From: 2-12-FULL-35-23 sp965196985
GTDB lineage: Bacteria > Pseudomonadota > Gammaproteobacteria > UBA12402
Length of the DNA: 64,000 nucleotides
Reading direction: 5' to 3'
NCBI GenBank assembly: GCA_965196985.1
Contig: CBDALO010000051.1
Coordinates: forward strand, 30,300 to 94,299
In this document: one piece after another, positions 44,518-54,245 of the stretch
Layout: the number at the start of each line of letters is the position of its first letter
How positions within the stretch are numbered: the stretch's first letter is position 1
Notes under the pieces: generated by a model
What the model was told of the DNA's origin: nothing
What the model saw: the letters and a program-made list of their open reading frames with translations, nothing else
Database searches by the model: none
Position numbers and translations under genes: made by a program

Positions 44518-44632
44518 CCGCCTTCTCCTTTCTCATAACTTATGAAAAGCTAGCATAACAAACAACTGAAGACTTACAAAAGAAATCGAAATTCCTTACA
44601 ATGACCCAACTACGATTTGTGAGGCAAATTCG

Positions 44633-45295
44633 ATGTCAAATTACCTAATTGCTCCCTCCATTCTTTCTGCTGATTTTGCACGTTTAGGTGATGAAGTCAG
44701 CCAAGTACTCCAAGCAGGCGCTGACTGGGTTCATATTGACGTTATGGATAATCACTATGTTCCCAATCTAACTTTTGGGCCAGTCGTTTGCCAGGCACTA
44801 CGCAATTATGGCCTTAAAGCTACTTTTGACGTGCACCTAATGGTTGAACCCGTTGATGAACTTATTGTCGCTTTTGCTAAAGCAGGGGCCGACTTTATCA
44901 CCTTCCATCCTGAAGCAAGTAAGCATGTTGACCGCTCATTGCAACTTATTATTGATCATGGCTGCAAAGCTGGCTTAGCACTCAACCCCGCTACACCAAT
45001 CGATCAATTAGACTATGTACTTGATAAGCTTGACCTGATATTGGTTATGTCAGTTAACCCTGGCTTTGGTGGCCAAGCCTTTATTCCTAGCGCACTGACC
45101 AAGCTCAGCCAATTACGCCAACGTATTGATCAAACCAACAAAGAAATACGACTTGCTGTCGACGGTGGAGTTAGCATTGACAACATTGCCGAAATTGCTG
45201 CAGCAGGTGCTGATACTTTTGTAGCCGGCTCCGCTATTTTTAGATCAGAAGATTATCAAGCAACGATTAAAGCCATGCGAGAACAGTTAAAATAA
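44633..45295 (+). CDS. rpe: Ribulose-phosphate 3-epimerase
   Basis: A complete 220-residue TIM-barrel enzyme of the pentose phosphate pathway. Motifs: SILSADFARLGDE, WVHIDVMDNHYVPNLTFG with the catalytic aspartate and metal ligands, FDVHLMVEP, VMSVNPGFGGQ and the second catalytic aspartate in AVDGGVSIDN. A GTGAGG ribosome site precedes the ATG. rpiA for the neighbouring step lies at 47735. Confidence 0.96.
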   Translation: MSNYLIAPSILSADFARLGDEVSQVLQAGADWVHIDVMDNHYVPNLTFGPVVCQALRNYGLKATFDVHLMVEPVDELIVAFAKAGADFITFHPEASKHVDRSLQLIIDHGCKAGLALNPATPIDQLDYVLDKLDLILVMSVNPGFGGQAFIPSALTKLSQLRQRIDQTNKEIRLAVDGGVSIDNIAEIAAAGADTFVAGSAIFRSEDYQATIKAMREQLK

Positions 45296-45312
45296 AAGTT
45301 AATTTTATTGCC

Positions 45313-46647
45313 TCAGGTCATCGGAACAAATCGTTTTAGTTTGTTAGTCTCAGGGTGACGCTGCAATTGATCGACAAACTGGATTTCAACCTCAGACTGC
45401 GACAGCCCTTGTTGACATAATATGTTAAGCAGTTGCTGCTGAAGCTCACTGGTATCGAAAGCTTCGCTAACCACCAAATCCACCTTCATACCAGTCATTG
45501 TTTGAAAAATCTGATAGTCAAGCACTTGTGGCTGAGCAATAATTTTCCCCTCAAATAACACACCAGGGCTAATCTCGATAGCATCATAAAAAAAACTATC
45601 TTCTTTTCGGCCCTCGACTGTTTCAATACAAGGAAAAACTACACCACATGGGCAAGCTTGTTGACGAACAGTAATTTGGTCAGTTAATTCATAGCGAATC
45701 AGTGGAAATGAATCATTGTATAAGCAAGTAGTATAAATTTTTGCTGACTTTATTCCCACTGGCACTGGGTTGCCATCATCATCGACTGGCTCGATGATAT
45801 TCACATCATAGTTCAAATGCTGATAGGACGAATAGTCACAATTGATGCCATGTGAGCCTGAATCCGTTGAGCTCCAATGATTATTGATTGGCACTTTGGG
45901 CCAAGCAGATTCAACGGTGGCACGCATCTGCGTTGTGAAGACCTCAGAGTTGACTCCCATGCGAACGGGTTGAATTTTCAGCAAACCATCAAGCTGCGCT
46001 TTTGCCAGCTGATAAATAACCGATGGGTAACCTTCAAGGTGCGTGGGTTGAATGTAATTAAGTTGGTCGATGATTTCATTCACTGGTTGATCAGCCGAAA
46101 TTAATTTCACATGATCATGTGGGTAAATCGGCAGGCTAAACAGTGCTGGCGTAATGTGCACCGCTTGCTTCGCCTGGATAATTACCCGCTTGAGTGGCTT
46201 GGCCAACTCCGCAGGCCCAGCATCACGCAAACGCCAACGGAACAAAGCCGTAGCAAAATGCGCAAAATCCTCTCGACTCCAAACGTAAATACCGCGATGG
46301 CCAGAAGAACCTCCGGAGGCCCAAAGATGATATTGATCAAACAAGCATTTTTCATCTACTCCTTTGGTTTGCAAGAACGTATTGGCTTTGTCATAGCTGA
46401 TGCGCTTATCAAAAACAATATCATCCCAATGTTCCAACATATCTTCTTTGGTCATATGAGGGATCATACTCATATCATCTGCGGTTATTTTTTCTATATC
46501 TAAATGCTTAAAACGCTTTTGATAAAATTTGGAATAGCTAACTACATGTTTCAGCAGCTTTTGTAGTTTAGCGGTGCGGTATTTACTTATCTCTTCTGCG
46601 GTTAAATTAAGATTTTCTTTAATGTCAGTAAGGGTGAATCTCTTCAT
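45313..46647 (-). CDS. PaaK-like AMP-binding ligase (phenylacetate-CoA ligase family)
   Basis: A 444-residue adenylate-forming enzyme. The phosphate loop is WASGGSSGHRGIYVW, an aromatic substrate region HLEGYPSVIYQLA follows, then NHWSSTDSGSHG (A5-like) and FPLIRYELTD (adenylate ribose contact). Size and order match PaaK/CapK-like proteins rather than full-length acyl-CoA synthetases. The acid substrate is unknown; no other phenylacetate pathway genes are nearby. It stands alone between rpe and a REP-like region. Confidence 0.82.
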   Translation of the reverse strand: MKRFTLTDIKENLNLTAEEISKYRTAKLQKLLKHVVSYSKFYQKRFKHLDIEKITADDMSMIPHMTKEDMLEHWDDIVFDKRISYDKANTFLQTKGVDEKCLFDQYHLWASGGSSGHRGIYVWSREDFAHFATALFRWRLRDAGPAELAKPLKRVIIQAKQAVHITPALFSLPIYPHDHVKLISADQPVNEIIDQLNYIQPTHLEGYPSVIYQLAKAQLDGLLKIQPVRMGVNSEVFTTQMRATVESAWPKVPINNHWSSTDSGSHGINCDYSSYQHLNYDVNIIEPVDDDGNPVPVGIKSAKIYTTCLYNDSFPLIRYELTDQITVRQQACPCGVVFPCIETVEGRKEDSFFYDAIEISPGVLFEGKIIAQPQVLDYQIFQTMTGMKVDLVVSEAFDTSELQQQLLNILCQQGLSQSEVEIQFVDQLQRHPETNKLKRFVPMT

Positions 46648-46711
46648 TATTATGTAACTCCTAACTTTACTTATAGTAAATTTGTATCTTTAGAATCTAT
46701 GGGTAAAACGC

Positions 46712-46814
46712 GTAGCCCGGATTGACACCGCGACTTGTTTGCGGGGGAGAATCCGGGGCTGAGTGTGGCTTAGCCCCGGGTTATCAAATGCTTCGCATTT
46801 TCAATCCGGGCTAC
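46712..46814. repeat. Palindromic intergenic element, GTAGCCCGGAT family
   Basis: Ends GTAGCCCGGATTGA and TCAATCCGGGCTAC are perfect inverted copies. An inner stem CCGGGGCT / AGCCCCGG is also present. Elements with GTAGCCCGGAT ends are known REP-like intergenic repeats in proteobacteria. Confidence 0.75.
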
Positions 46815-46815
46815 A

Positions 46816-46841
46816 GCTCAATTCGAGCCACCCATTCTGCA
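46816..46841. repeat. Dispersed repeat, second copy
   Basis: Matches 29641-29666 at 23 of 26 bases (core ATTCGAGCCACCC, then TTCTGCA). It follows the palindromic element by one base. Confidence 0.55.
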
Positions 46842-47018
46842 GCTCTGAACAACAAAAACATAAACTTCACTGACTGCTTATTTACCCACACATTTTGAAA
46901 GAGGACCATATTTTTTACAAGTCGCCTCCCCCTTCTTTATTCTAAAGAAGGGCGTACTACACTCAAAGCTTAATATCAGCCATAAAACTTTAAAAAGGGA
47001 AGGCAGCAACTTACTTTT

Positions 47019-47696
47019 TTATTTTACTGACAATAACTGAACTTTAAAGATCAACGCTTCATTAGGGCCAATCGAACCTGGTACACCTTGTGCTTTGTAG
47101 GCAAGTTGTGGTGGGATATAAAGCATCCAAGTAGCACCCGTCTTCATCAACTTTAATGCTTGCTGCCAACCAGGAATCACCACTGAAACTGGAAAAACGG
47201 CTGGTTTGCCACGGCGATAAGAACTATCAAACACATTGCCATTAATTAACTTACCTTCATAGTTCACTGTCACTATTGAATCAGCCGTTGGTTTGGCTCC
47301 TGTTCCTGGTTTGATAATTTTGTATTGCAAACCATCGGGTAAAACTTTTACACCTGCTTTTTTTGCATTAGCTGCAAGAAATGCTTTGGCTACCCTAGCA
47401 TTTGCCTGTGCTATTTTAGCGACTTTCTGTTGCACTTTAGCAATACGAGCCTGTTGACACTGCTGCGCAATTGCCGCCATTTTAGCATCGGAAAGCTGAA
47501 GTTTTTTCCCTTGGTAAGAGTCCATTAACCCGTTTATAAAACTAGTCAAATCAAGGTTCTCAGCCTGTAGTTTAAGATTTTTTCCTAAACCAACTCCTAG
47601 CGTATAACTCAGTTTTTGCTGATCGGTTTTTAACGGTGCTGCAAAAGCCAAACCTGGTACTAAACAAACTGCAGCAAGAACTGTTAACTTCTTCAT
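47019..47696 (-). CDS. FKBP-type peptidyl-prolyl isomerase, Mip/FkpA-like
   Basis: A 225-residue periplasmic or outer-surface isomerase. It has a clear signal peptide (LTVLAAVCLVPGLAFA, cut before APLKTD), a helical dimerisation domain with LSYTLGVGLGKNL, a long Ala/Lys/Gln helix, and a C-terminal FKBP domain: VTVNYEGKLINGNVFDSSY, VIPGWQQALKLMKTG, WMLYIPPQLAY. This is the Mip (Legionella) / FkpA layout. Such proteins fold envelope proteins and often matter for infection. Downstream of rpiA by 38 bases, possibly with its own promoter. Confidence 0.93.
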   Translation of the reverse strand: MKKLTVLAAVCLVPGLAFAAPLKTDQQKLSYTLGVGLGKNLKLQAENLDLTSFINGLMDSYQGKKLQLSDAKMAAIAQQCQQARIAKVQQKVAKIAQANARVAKAFLAANAKKAGVKVLPDGLQYKIIKPGTGAKPTADSIVTVNYEGKLINGNVFDSSYRRGKPAVFPVSVVIPGWQQALKLMKTGATWMLYIPPQLAYKAQGVPGSIGPNEALIFKVQLLSVK

Positions 47697-47734
47697 CCTT
47701 CTCTCCTTGATTTAACCTAGAAACTGCGATTCAA

Positions 47735-48388
47735 CTACAATGTAACCACACCATCCGCGCCAGCAACCAACACAACATCAGCCGGACGCTTAGCAAACAA
47801 CCCACACGTTACCACACCTGGCAATTGGCTTAAAGCCTCCTCAAGCTTAACCGGCTCTAAAACAGATAGGTTATGCACATCTAAGATCACATTACCATAG
47901 TCAGAAACAAAGCCTCGACGGTAAGCAGGGTCACCACCGAGCTTAACCAACTGCCTCGCCACTAAACTACGCGCCATAGGAATAACCTCTATAGGCACCG
48001 GAAAGCTACCTAACAAATCAACTTGTTTTGACTCATCAACGATGCAAATGAATTTCTTCGCTGCAGCGGCAACAATTTTCTCACCAGCGAGTGCACCACC
48101 ACCACCTTTAACCATTTGCTTAGCTTGATTTACTTCATCTGCACCATCAACATATAAAGGGATATCACCCGCAGAATTCAGATCAATAATAGGAATACCA
48201 TGTGACTGTAAACGTTCTTTTGTTGCTAAAGAACTAATAACAGCGCCATCAATTTTTCCTTTCATCTTTGCTAAACCATCAATAAAATAATTAACGGTTG
48301 AACCAGTTCCCACACCAACAATACTTCCTGATTCAATGTAAGATAATGCTGCCTCTGCTGCTTGTAGCTTTAATTGATCCTGGTTCAT
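47735..48388 (-). CDS. rpiA: Ribose-5-phosphate isomerase A
   Basis: A 217-residue RpiA. Motifs: VGVGTGSTVNYFIDGL near the start, YVDGADEV with the catalytic aspartates, and KGGGGALAGEKIVA with the catalytic glutamate and lysine. It interconverts ribose 5-phosphate and ribulose 5-phosphate. Starts 11 bases after the hslU stop, so it is likely part of the hslVU message. Confidence 0.96.
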   Translation of the reverse strand: MNQDQLKLQAAEAALSYIESGSIVGVGTGSTVNYFIDGLAKMKGKIDGAVISSLATKERLQSHGIPIIDLNSAGDIPLYVDGADEVNQAKQMVKGGGGALAGEKIVAAAAKKFICIVDESKQVDLLGSFPVPIEVIPMARSLVARQLVKLGGDPAYRRGFVSDYGNVILDVHNLSVLEPVKLEEALSQLPGVVTCGLFAKRPADVVLVAGADGVVTL

Positions 48389-48399
48389 TAAATTTTCCT

Positions 48400-49791
48400 T
48401 TATAAAATATATTTACTTAAGTCTTCATCTTTCACCAAAGCTTCAAGGTACTTATTCACATAAGCTTTATCAACTATCACATCCTTTTCTGCCAAACTAG
48501 AAGCCTCAAAAGAAACTTCTTCCAGCAAACGCTCCATCACTGTATGCAAACGTCTCGCGCCAATGTTCTCACTTCGGTCGTTGACCTCAAAGGCAATCTC
48601 TGCAATACGGCGAACACCATCTTCCTTAAATTCTAAAGATACTCCCTCCGTCGATAAAAGTGCTGAGTACTGCTCTGTTAACGATGCTTTTGGCTCAGTA
48701 AGAATACGCATAAAGTCTTCCGTATCCAGCGCTTGTAACTCTACACGAATAGGTAATCGCCCTTGCAACTCTGGCACTAAATCCGATGGCTTAGCCATAT
48801 GAAAAGCACCTGATGCAATAAATAGAATATGGTCAGTTTTGACTGAGCCATATTTTGTATTCACCGTTGAGCCTTCAATCAATGGTAGCAAATCTCTTTG
48901 TACACCCTCACGAGAAATATCGGCATTAGTCCCTTCAGAACGTTTAGCAATTTTATCAATCTCATCAATAAAGACGATACCATGCTGCTCAACACTCTCG
49001 AGCGCAGCGGCTTTAACTTCCTCAATATTAACCAACCTCGCAGCTTCTTCATCCTTTAACATACGTTTGGCGTCTTTAATTTTTAGCTTACGAGTACGCT
49101 TCTTACCAGAAGATAAACTTTGAAACATACTGCTTAACTGACTAGTCATTTCCTCCATACCTGGCGGTGCCATAATCTCCACACCAACTGGAGCCGCATC
49201 TAAATCAATTTCAATCTCTGTTTCATCAAGGTCGCCATCACGTAAACGCCGGCGGAATTTTTGCCGAGTTTCGGAGCACGCTGGCTTGGGCTTTTCATCA
49301 GGATCGTTGCCAAAACCAGTTTTTGCTGGTGGCAACAACGCGTCAAGGACTCTCTCTTCAGCAGCCTCTATCGCACGTTGCTCTACTTTTCGCACAGCCT
49401 CCTCACGCTGCATTTTAACAGCAGCATCAATAAGGTCACGAATAATTGACTCAACATCACGACCAACATAACCTACTTCAGTAAATTTAGTCGCTTCAAC
49501 TTTAATAAAAGGAGCCTTAGCTAAACGGGCTAAACGGCGAGCAATCTCTGTTTTACCAACACCAGTTGGCCCTATCATTAAAATATTCTTAGGAGTTACT
49601 TCTTGTCGTAAATCCTCACCAAGCTGCATACGGCGCCACCGATCACGTAATGCAATGGCTACTTTTCGTTTTGCCTCACCCTGTCCAACAATGAAACGAT
49701 CTAACTCATGCACAATTTCTTTTGGGGTCATTACTGCTGCTTGCTCTTTTCCAGCAACAACTTGTTGGTCTTCTGTAACAATAGTGTTCAT
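48400..49791 (-). CDS. hslU: ATP-dependent protease ATPase subunit HslU
   Basis: A 463-residue AAA+ unfoldase that partners HslV. Walker A is IGPTGVGKTEIARRLA, Walker B is GIVFIDEIDKIAKR, and the C-terminal LSKYIL docks into HslV. The intermediate domain is present (ETEIEIDLDAA region). The first 20 residues are extra compared with E. coli HslU, which begins at the equivalent of MTPKEIVHELD; a start at the internal ATG is therefore possible. Confidence 0.96.
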   Translation of the reverse strand: MNTIVTEDQQVVAGKEQAAVMTPKEIVHELDRFIVGQGEAKRKVAIALRDRWRRMQLGEDLRQEVTPKNILMIGPTGVGKTEIARRLARLAKAPFIKVEATKFTEVGYVGRDVESIIRDLIDAAVKMQREEAVRKVEQRAIEAAEERVLDALLPPAKTGFGNDPDEKPKPACSETRQKFRRRLRDGDLDETEIEIDLDAAPVGVEIMAPPGMEEMTSQLSSMFQSLSSGKKRTRKLKIKDAKRMLKDEEAARLVNIEEVKAAALESVEQHGIVFIDEIDKIAKRSEGTNADISREGVQRDLLPLIEGSTVNTKYGSVKTDHILFIASGAFHMAKPSDLVPELQGRLPIRVELQALDTEDFMRILTEPKASLTEQYSALLSTEGVSLEFKEDGVRRIAEIAFEVNDRSENIGARRLHTVMERLLEEVSFEASSLAEKDVIVDKAYVNKYLEALVKDEDLSKYIL

Positions 49792-49842
49792 AGGATTATG
49801 CCTTTTTGATTTTTATATGGTTTAAAGTAAAGTCAACTCGTA

Positions 49843-50388
49843 CTAATCATCACCCGCAGAGTCTGTATCCAACTCTTCAACTACTAAGTTGTGATTGGTA
49901 AAAACACAGATATCACCCGCAATAGCCAGACCTTTTTCAACAATTGCTCTAGCTCCTAACTTGGTATTTTCTAGCAATGCCCTTGCTGCAGCTTGTGCAT
50001 AAGGCCCACCTGAACCAATTGCAATCAAGCCATTTTCCGGTTCAACCACGTCACCATTACCTGTGATAATTAGCGAAGCTTTACTATCAGCTACAGCCAA
50101 TAAAGCCTCTAGCTTACGTAACATTTTATCGGTACGCCAGTCCTTAGCCATTTCAACTGCAGCTCGCACTAATTGTCCTTGATGCAACTCAAGCTTCGCT
50201 TCAAAGCGCTCAAATAAGGTAAAAGCATCTGCTGTACCTCCAGCAAAACCGGCAATAACTTTTTCCTTGTAAAGTCTGCGCACTTTTCGAGCATTGCCCT
50301 TCATCACAATAGAATTACCCATGGTCACCTGACCATCACCGCCAATCACCACTTTATTACCACACCGAACTGAAAGAATAGTAGTCAA
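49843..50388 (-). CDS. hslV: ATP-dependent protease peptidase subunit HslV
   Basis: A 181-residue proteasome-like peptidase. The start TTILSVRCG puts the catalytic threonine right after the initiator methionine. Other blocks: VIGGDGQVTMGN, GFAGGTADAFTLFERFE, LAVADSKASLIITGNGDV and AIGSGGPYAQAAARALLENT. It forms the operon hslV-hslU-rpiA on the minus strand. An IS256 pair begins 157 bases upstream. Confidence 0.96.
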   Translation of the reverse strand: MTTILSVRCGNKVVIGGDGQVTMGNSIVMKGNARKVRRLYKEKVIAGFAGGTADAFTLFERFEAKLELHQGQLVRAAVEMAKDWRTDKMLRKLEALLAVADSKASLIITGNGDVVEPENGLIAIGSGGPYAQAAARALLENTKLGARAIVEKGLAIAGDICVFTNHNLVVEELDTDSAGDD

Positions 50389-51662
50389 GTTAAGATCCTT
50401 ATTTGCTTATAAAAGCTCCTATATTAGGGCTTTATTATTGATTTCAATTAACAAAATTAAATTTACTAAGCTTACTTAGCTAGAAAACTTGTGTTTTGCC
50501 ACATAGCAGCCCTCGATTGGTAGTGTTAGGCTGCATTTCCACCCTGCTAGTGCGCCATCCTTTCTGTAAATTCCATTGACTTGCTGAAAATAAGCAGGCG
50601 ACTCAGTCAGATTAGAAATTCCTTTTAAGGTAAACTTAACCAAAAAAGAGGAATGACAATGAGCTGCTATAAAAATGAGAACTTAATCGAAGAAGCCATA
50701 CATGTTTTAGCGATGGAGGGGTTTGAAGCTTTACCTAAGCTTGTCTCCAGGTTGATGAATGAGGCTATGTTAATAGAAAGGGAGCGCCATTTAAATGCCA
50801 GTCCTTATGAGCGAACTGGCGATAGAAACGGATATGCGAACGGCTTTAAACCAAGGTTAATTAACACAGGTCAAGGTCAGCTTGAGCTACAGATACCGCA
50901 GGTTAGAGACTCCAATGAAGCCTTCTATCCATCAGTCTTAGAGCGAGGTGTACGCTCTGATAGAGCACTTAAGCTGGCTGTCGCTGAAATGTATGTGCAT
51001 GGGGTTTCCACGCGCAAAGTTGAAAAGGTGCTAAAGCAACTCTGTGGAACAGATATTTCAAGCACAGAGGTAAGCCGTTGCGCTAAATTGTTGGATGAAG
51101 ATTTAAAGAAATGGCGAAATAAGCCGTTAGGAAAGATAAAATATCTTTGGCTAGATGCACGTTATGAGAAGGTGCGCACTAGCGGCACAGTACAAGACTG
51201 TGCGGTATTGATAGCCTATGGCTTTGATGAATCAACCGGCAAGAGAACAGTGCTAGGTGTTTCTGTTGCGTTATCAGAGGCTGAGGTACATTGGCGTGAT
51301 TTTCTTCAGCAGTTGGTTGAGCGAGGTATACATGGTATTGAGTTGATTACTAGCGACGCTCATACTGGCCTAAAAGCCGCTAGAAGAGCTGTGTTCCCCA
51401 GTGTTCCTTGGCAACGCTGCCAATTTCATTTGCAGCAAAATGCTCAGGCTCACATACCAAAGCGCTCAATGAAGGAACCAGTAGCTGAGGAGATTACAGC
51501 TATATTTAATGCCTCAAACATTCATGAGTCGGAAAGACTATTGGCTATGGCGGTAGATAAATATCAGCAAACAGCACCAGAGCTTTCTTCTTGGTTGGAA
51601 GTGAATATACCGGAGGGCTTAGTAGTGATGAACTTTGACAGGCCGCATCAAAAAAGATTAAG

Positions 51663-53194
51663 GCTAGTGCGCCATCCTTTCTGTAAATTCCATTGACTTG
51701 CTGAAAATAAGCAGGCGACTCAGTCAGATTAGAAATTCCTTTTAAGGTAAACTTAACCAAAAAAGAGGAATGACAATGAGCTGCTATAAAAATGAGAACT
51801 TAATCGAAGAAGCCATACATGTTTTAGCGATGGAGGGGTTTGAAGCTTTACCTAAGCTTGTCTCCAGGTTGATGAATGAGGCTATGTTAATAGAAAGGGA
51901 GCGCCATTTAAATGCCAGTCCTTATGAGCGAACTGGCGATAGAAACGGATATGCGAACGGCTTTAAACCAAGGTTAATTAACACAGGTCAAGGTCAGCTT
52001 GAGCTACAGATACCGCAGGTTAGAGACTCCAATGAAGCCTTCTATCCATCAGTCTTAGAGCGAGGTGTACGCTCTGATAGAGCACTTAAGCTGGCTGTCG
52101 CTGAAATGTATGTGCATGGGGTTTCCACGCGCAAAGTTGAAAAGGTGCTAAAGCAACTCTGTGGAACAGATATTTCAAGCACAGAGGTAAGCCGTTGCGC
52201 TAAATTGTTGGATGAAGATTTAAAGAAATGGCGAAATAAGCCGTTAGGAAAGATAAAATATCTTTGGCTAGATGCACGTTATGAGAAGGTGCGCACTAGC
52301 GGCACAGTACAAGACTGTGCGGTATTGATAGCCTATGGCTTTGATGAATCAACCGGCAAGAGAACAGTGCTAGGTGTTTCTGTTGCGTTATCAGAGGCTG
52401 AGGTACATTGGCGTGATTTTCTTCAGCAGTTGGTTGAGCGAGGTATACATGGTATTGAGTTGATTACTAGCGACGCTCATACTGGCCTAAAAGCCGCTAG
52501 AAGAGCTGTGTTCCCCAGTGTTCCTTGGCAACGCTGCCAATTTCATTTGCAGCAAAATGCTCAGGCTCACATACCAAAGCGCTCAATGAAGGAACCAGTA
52601 GCTGAGGAGATTACAGCTATATTTAATGCCTCAAACATTCATGAGTCGGAAAGACTATTGGCTATGGCGGTAGATAAATACCAGCAAACAGCACCAGAGC
52701 TTTCTTCTTGGTTGGAAGTGAATATACCGGAGGGCTTAGTAGTGATGAACTTTGACAGGCCGCATCAAAAAAGATTAAGAACCAGTAACATAGCTGAGCG
52801 CGTAAACAGAGAGGTAAAAAGAAGGACGCATACAGTTGGAATTTTCCCTAATACTGAATCGTGCCTAAGGCTCGTATCAGCTGTTTTAGTGGAAATTGAT
52901 GACCAGTGGAGCGGATCACCTAGATACTTAAGTTGAAGTGAATAATAAGGCTTCATAGGGTTTTAGGATAGATCATTCTTGTTCTTATTAACGAGATATA
53001 ATTGCTATTACCTAAAAGTTAATAATTTATTTTGAGAGGAGAAAAATTTGAGGTATAAATAATTTTTTAGATTGATTAGCATAATTAATTTAAGATATTA
53101 TGCGATGAGACAGGTACAATAGAGTGCCATTTAGAATTTTAAAGGTTTTTCTAAGTACTGAAGTTGGTTTTTACAGACAAAATAACGCTCTATC
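51663..53194 (+). mobile_element. IS256-family insertion sequence, copy 4 (inner, 1532 bp)
   Basis: Target duplication AGATTAAG (51655-51662 and 53195-53202). It is inserted in the same orientation into the transposase gene of an almost identical element. Confidence 0.94.
51776..52936 (+). CDS. IS256-family transposase (inner copy)
   Basis: A complete transposase like that at 5042, with all DDE blocks (WLDARYEK, TSDAHTGLK, NIAERVNREV). Start chosen for the same spacing reason. Confidence 0.93.
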   Translation: MSCYKNENLIEEAIHVLAMEGFEALPKLVSRLMNEAMLIERERHLNASPYERTGDRNGYANGFKPRLINTGQGQLELQIPQVRDSNEAFYPSVLERGVRSDRALKLAVAEMYVHGVSTRKVEKVLKQLCGTDISSTEVSRCAKLLDEDLKKWRNKPLGKIKYLWLDARYEKVRTSGTVQDCAVLIAYGFDESTGKRTVLGVSVALSEAEVHWRDFLQQLVERGIHGIELITSDAHTGLKAARRAVFPSVPWQRCQFHLQQNAQAHIPKRSMKEPVAEEITAIFNASNIHESERLLAMAVDKYQQTAPELSSWLEVNIPEGLVVMNFDRPHQKRLRTSNIAERVNREVKRRTHTVGIFPNTESCLRLVSAVLVEIDDQWSGSPRYLS

Positions 53195-53686
53195 AGATTA
53201 AGAACCAGTAACATAGCTGAGCGCGTAAACAGAGAGGTAAAAAGAAGGACGCATACAGTTGGAATTTTCCCTAATACTGAATCGTGCCTAAGGCTCGTAT
53301 CAGCTGTTTTAGTGGAAATTGATGACCAGTGGAGCGGATCACCTAGATACTTAAGTTGAAGTGAATAATAAGGCTTCATAGGGTTTTAGGATAGATCATT
53401 CTTGTTCTTATTAACGAGATATAATTGCTATTACCTAAAAGTTAATAATTTATTTTGAGAGGAGAAAAATTTGAGGTATAAATAATTTTTTAGATTGATT
53501 AGCATAATTAATTTAAGATATTATGCGATGAGACAGGTACAATAGAGTGCCATTTAGAATTTTAAAGGTTTTTCTAAGTACTGAAGTTGGTTTTTACAGA
53601 CAAAATAACGCTCTATCTCCACCCTTAGATCTATTACTAAAAAGTAGTTGTTGTATCTTTCATTAAATTTATAAGGAGATAGAGTG

Positions 53687-54115
53687 ATGCGCTTCATTAG
53701 ACTAAGAGGTTTACTATTGGGCTCAATTACGGTGTTTATTGCTTTACCCTCGCTTGGCACAGTTCAAAGCAAAGCAATCCATAGCTCACTAAACGCGAAC
53801 CCCAAAATAACTATCATAACAAAACAGATCCAACCGGGAAGGTTTACTGATGTAGCTAACACCAGCTTTGACACCAACAAAGGCAACTGCATAACAGTAG
53901 AAGGGGGCTGGGCTAGAGAGAGCTTTGAAGCTTTTGGCCAAAGGAAAACCCTTAACCCGGCAACGCAAACAGTTAAACTTTGTGGGAATAACGCTACAAC
54001 TATTCTTGCCATACAATGCCAAGAACAAGGGCAACAAGCTCTTACATTCATAGCCACAGACGACAATGGTAATAGCAGCAGAGTTGAGCCAATAATAACG
54101 TGTGAAAATCCCTAA
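53687..54115 (+). CDS. Small secreted hypothetical protein
   Basis: A 142-residue protein with a signal peptide (basic MRFIRLRG, hydrophobic LLLGSITVFIALPSLG). The mature part has four cysteines (GNCITVEG, KLCGNNAT, IQCQEQG, ITCENP), probably forming disulphides in a small beta-rich domain. The ending FIATDDNGNSSRVEP looks like an Ig-type strand. AAGGAG at 53673 is eight bases before the ATG at 53687; the GTG at 53684 is closer than usual. No family recognised; it is predicted periplasmic or exported. Confidence 0.75.
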   Translation: MRFIRLRGLLLGSITVFIALPSLGTVQSKAIHSSLNANPKITIITKQIQPGRFTDVANTSFDTNKGNCITVEGGWARESFEAFGQRKTLNPATQTVKLCGNNATTILAIQCQEQGQQALTFIATDDNGNSSRVEPIITCENP

Positions 54116-54245
54116 GTAATATATAGTCATATCCTTGGCCGCTGTTGGCTCAAGTTAGATAACAAACTAAACAGAGGCTAAGGACTAAAAACCTAACTTT
54201 GAAGTGTGTGCCCTCCTTAAGGTAGAGCTGCTATAACACAGCAAG

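Larger units (their letters stand above)
46648..47018. other. Non-coding region with two dispersed repeats
   Basis: No gene is seen. It contains the GTAGCCCGGAT palindromic element (46712-46814) followed directly by the copy of the 29641 repeat (46816-46841). The end includes CTTCTTTATTCTAAAGAAG, another small hairpin, near 46930. Confidence 0.55.
50659..53359 (+). pseudogene. IS256-family transposase (outer copy), split by IS256
   Basis: The gene starts at 50659 (or 50653) and breaks at 51662 in the KRLRTSN region. It resumes at 53203 and stops at 53359. Removing the inner IS and one copy of AGATTAAG restores the full frame. Confidence 0.9.
50546..53617 (+). mobile_element. IS256-family insertion sequence, copy 3 (outer), split by copy 4
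   Basis: Target duplication TCCACCCT (50538-50545 and 53618-53625). It is 3072 bp long because a second complete IS256 of the same kind and its 8-bp duplication lie inside. It is in the space between hslV and the secreted protein gene and breaks no gene. Confidence 0.93.

Noticed and set aside
53203..53617. Separate small gene after the inner IS256
   Set aside because: The sequence is the tail of the outer IS256 copy, displaced by the nested insertion.
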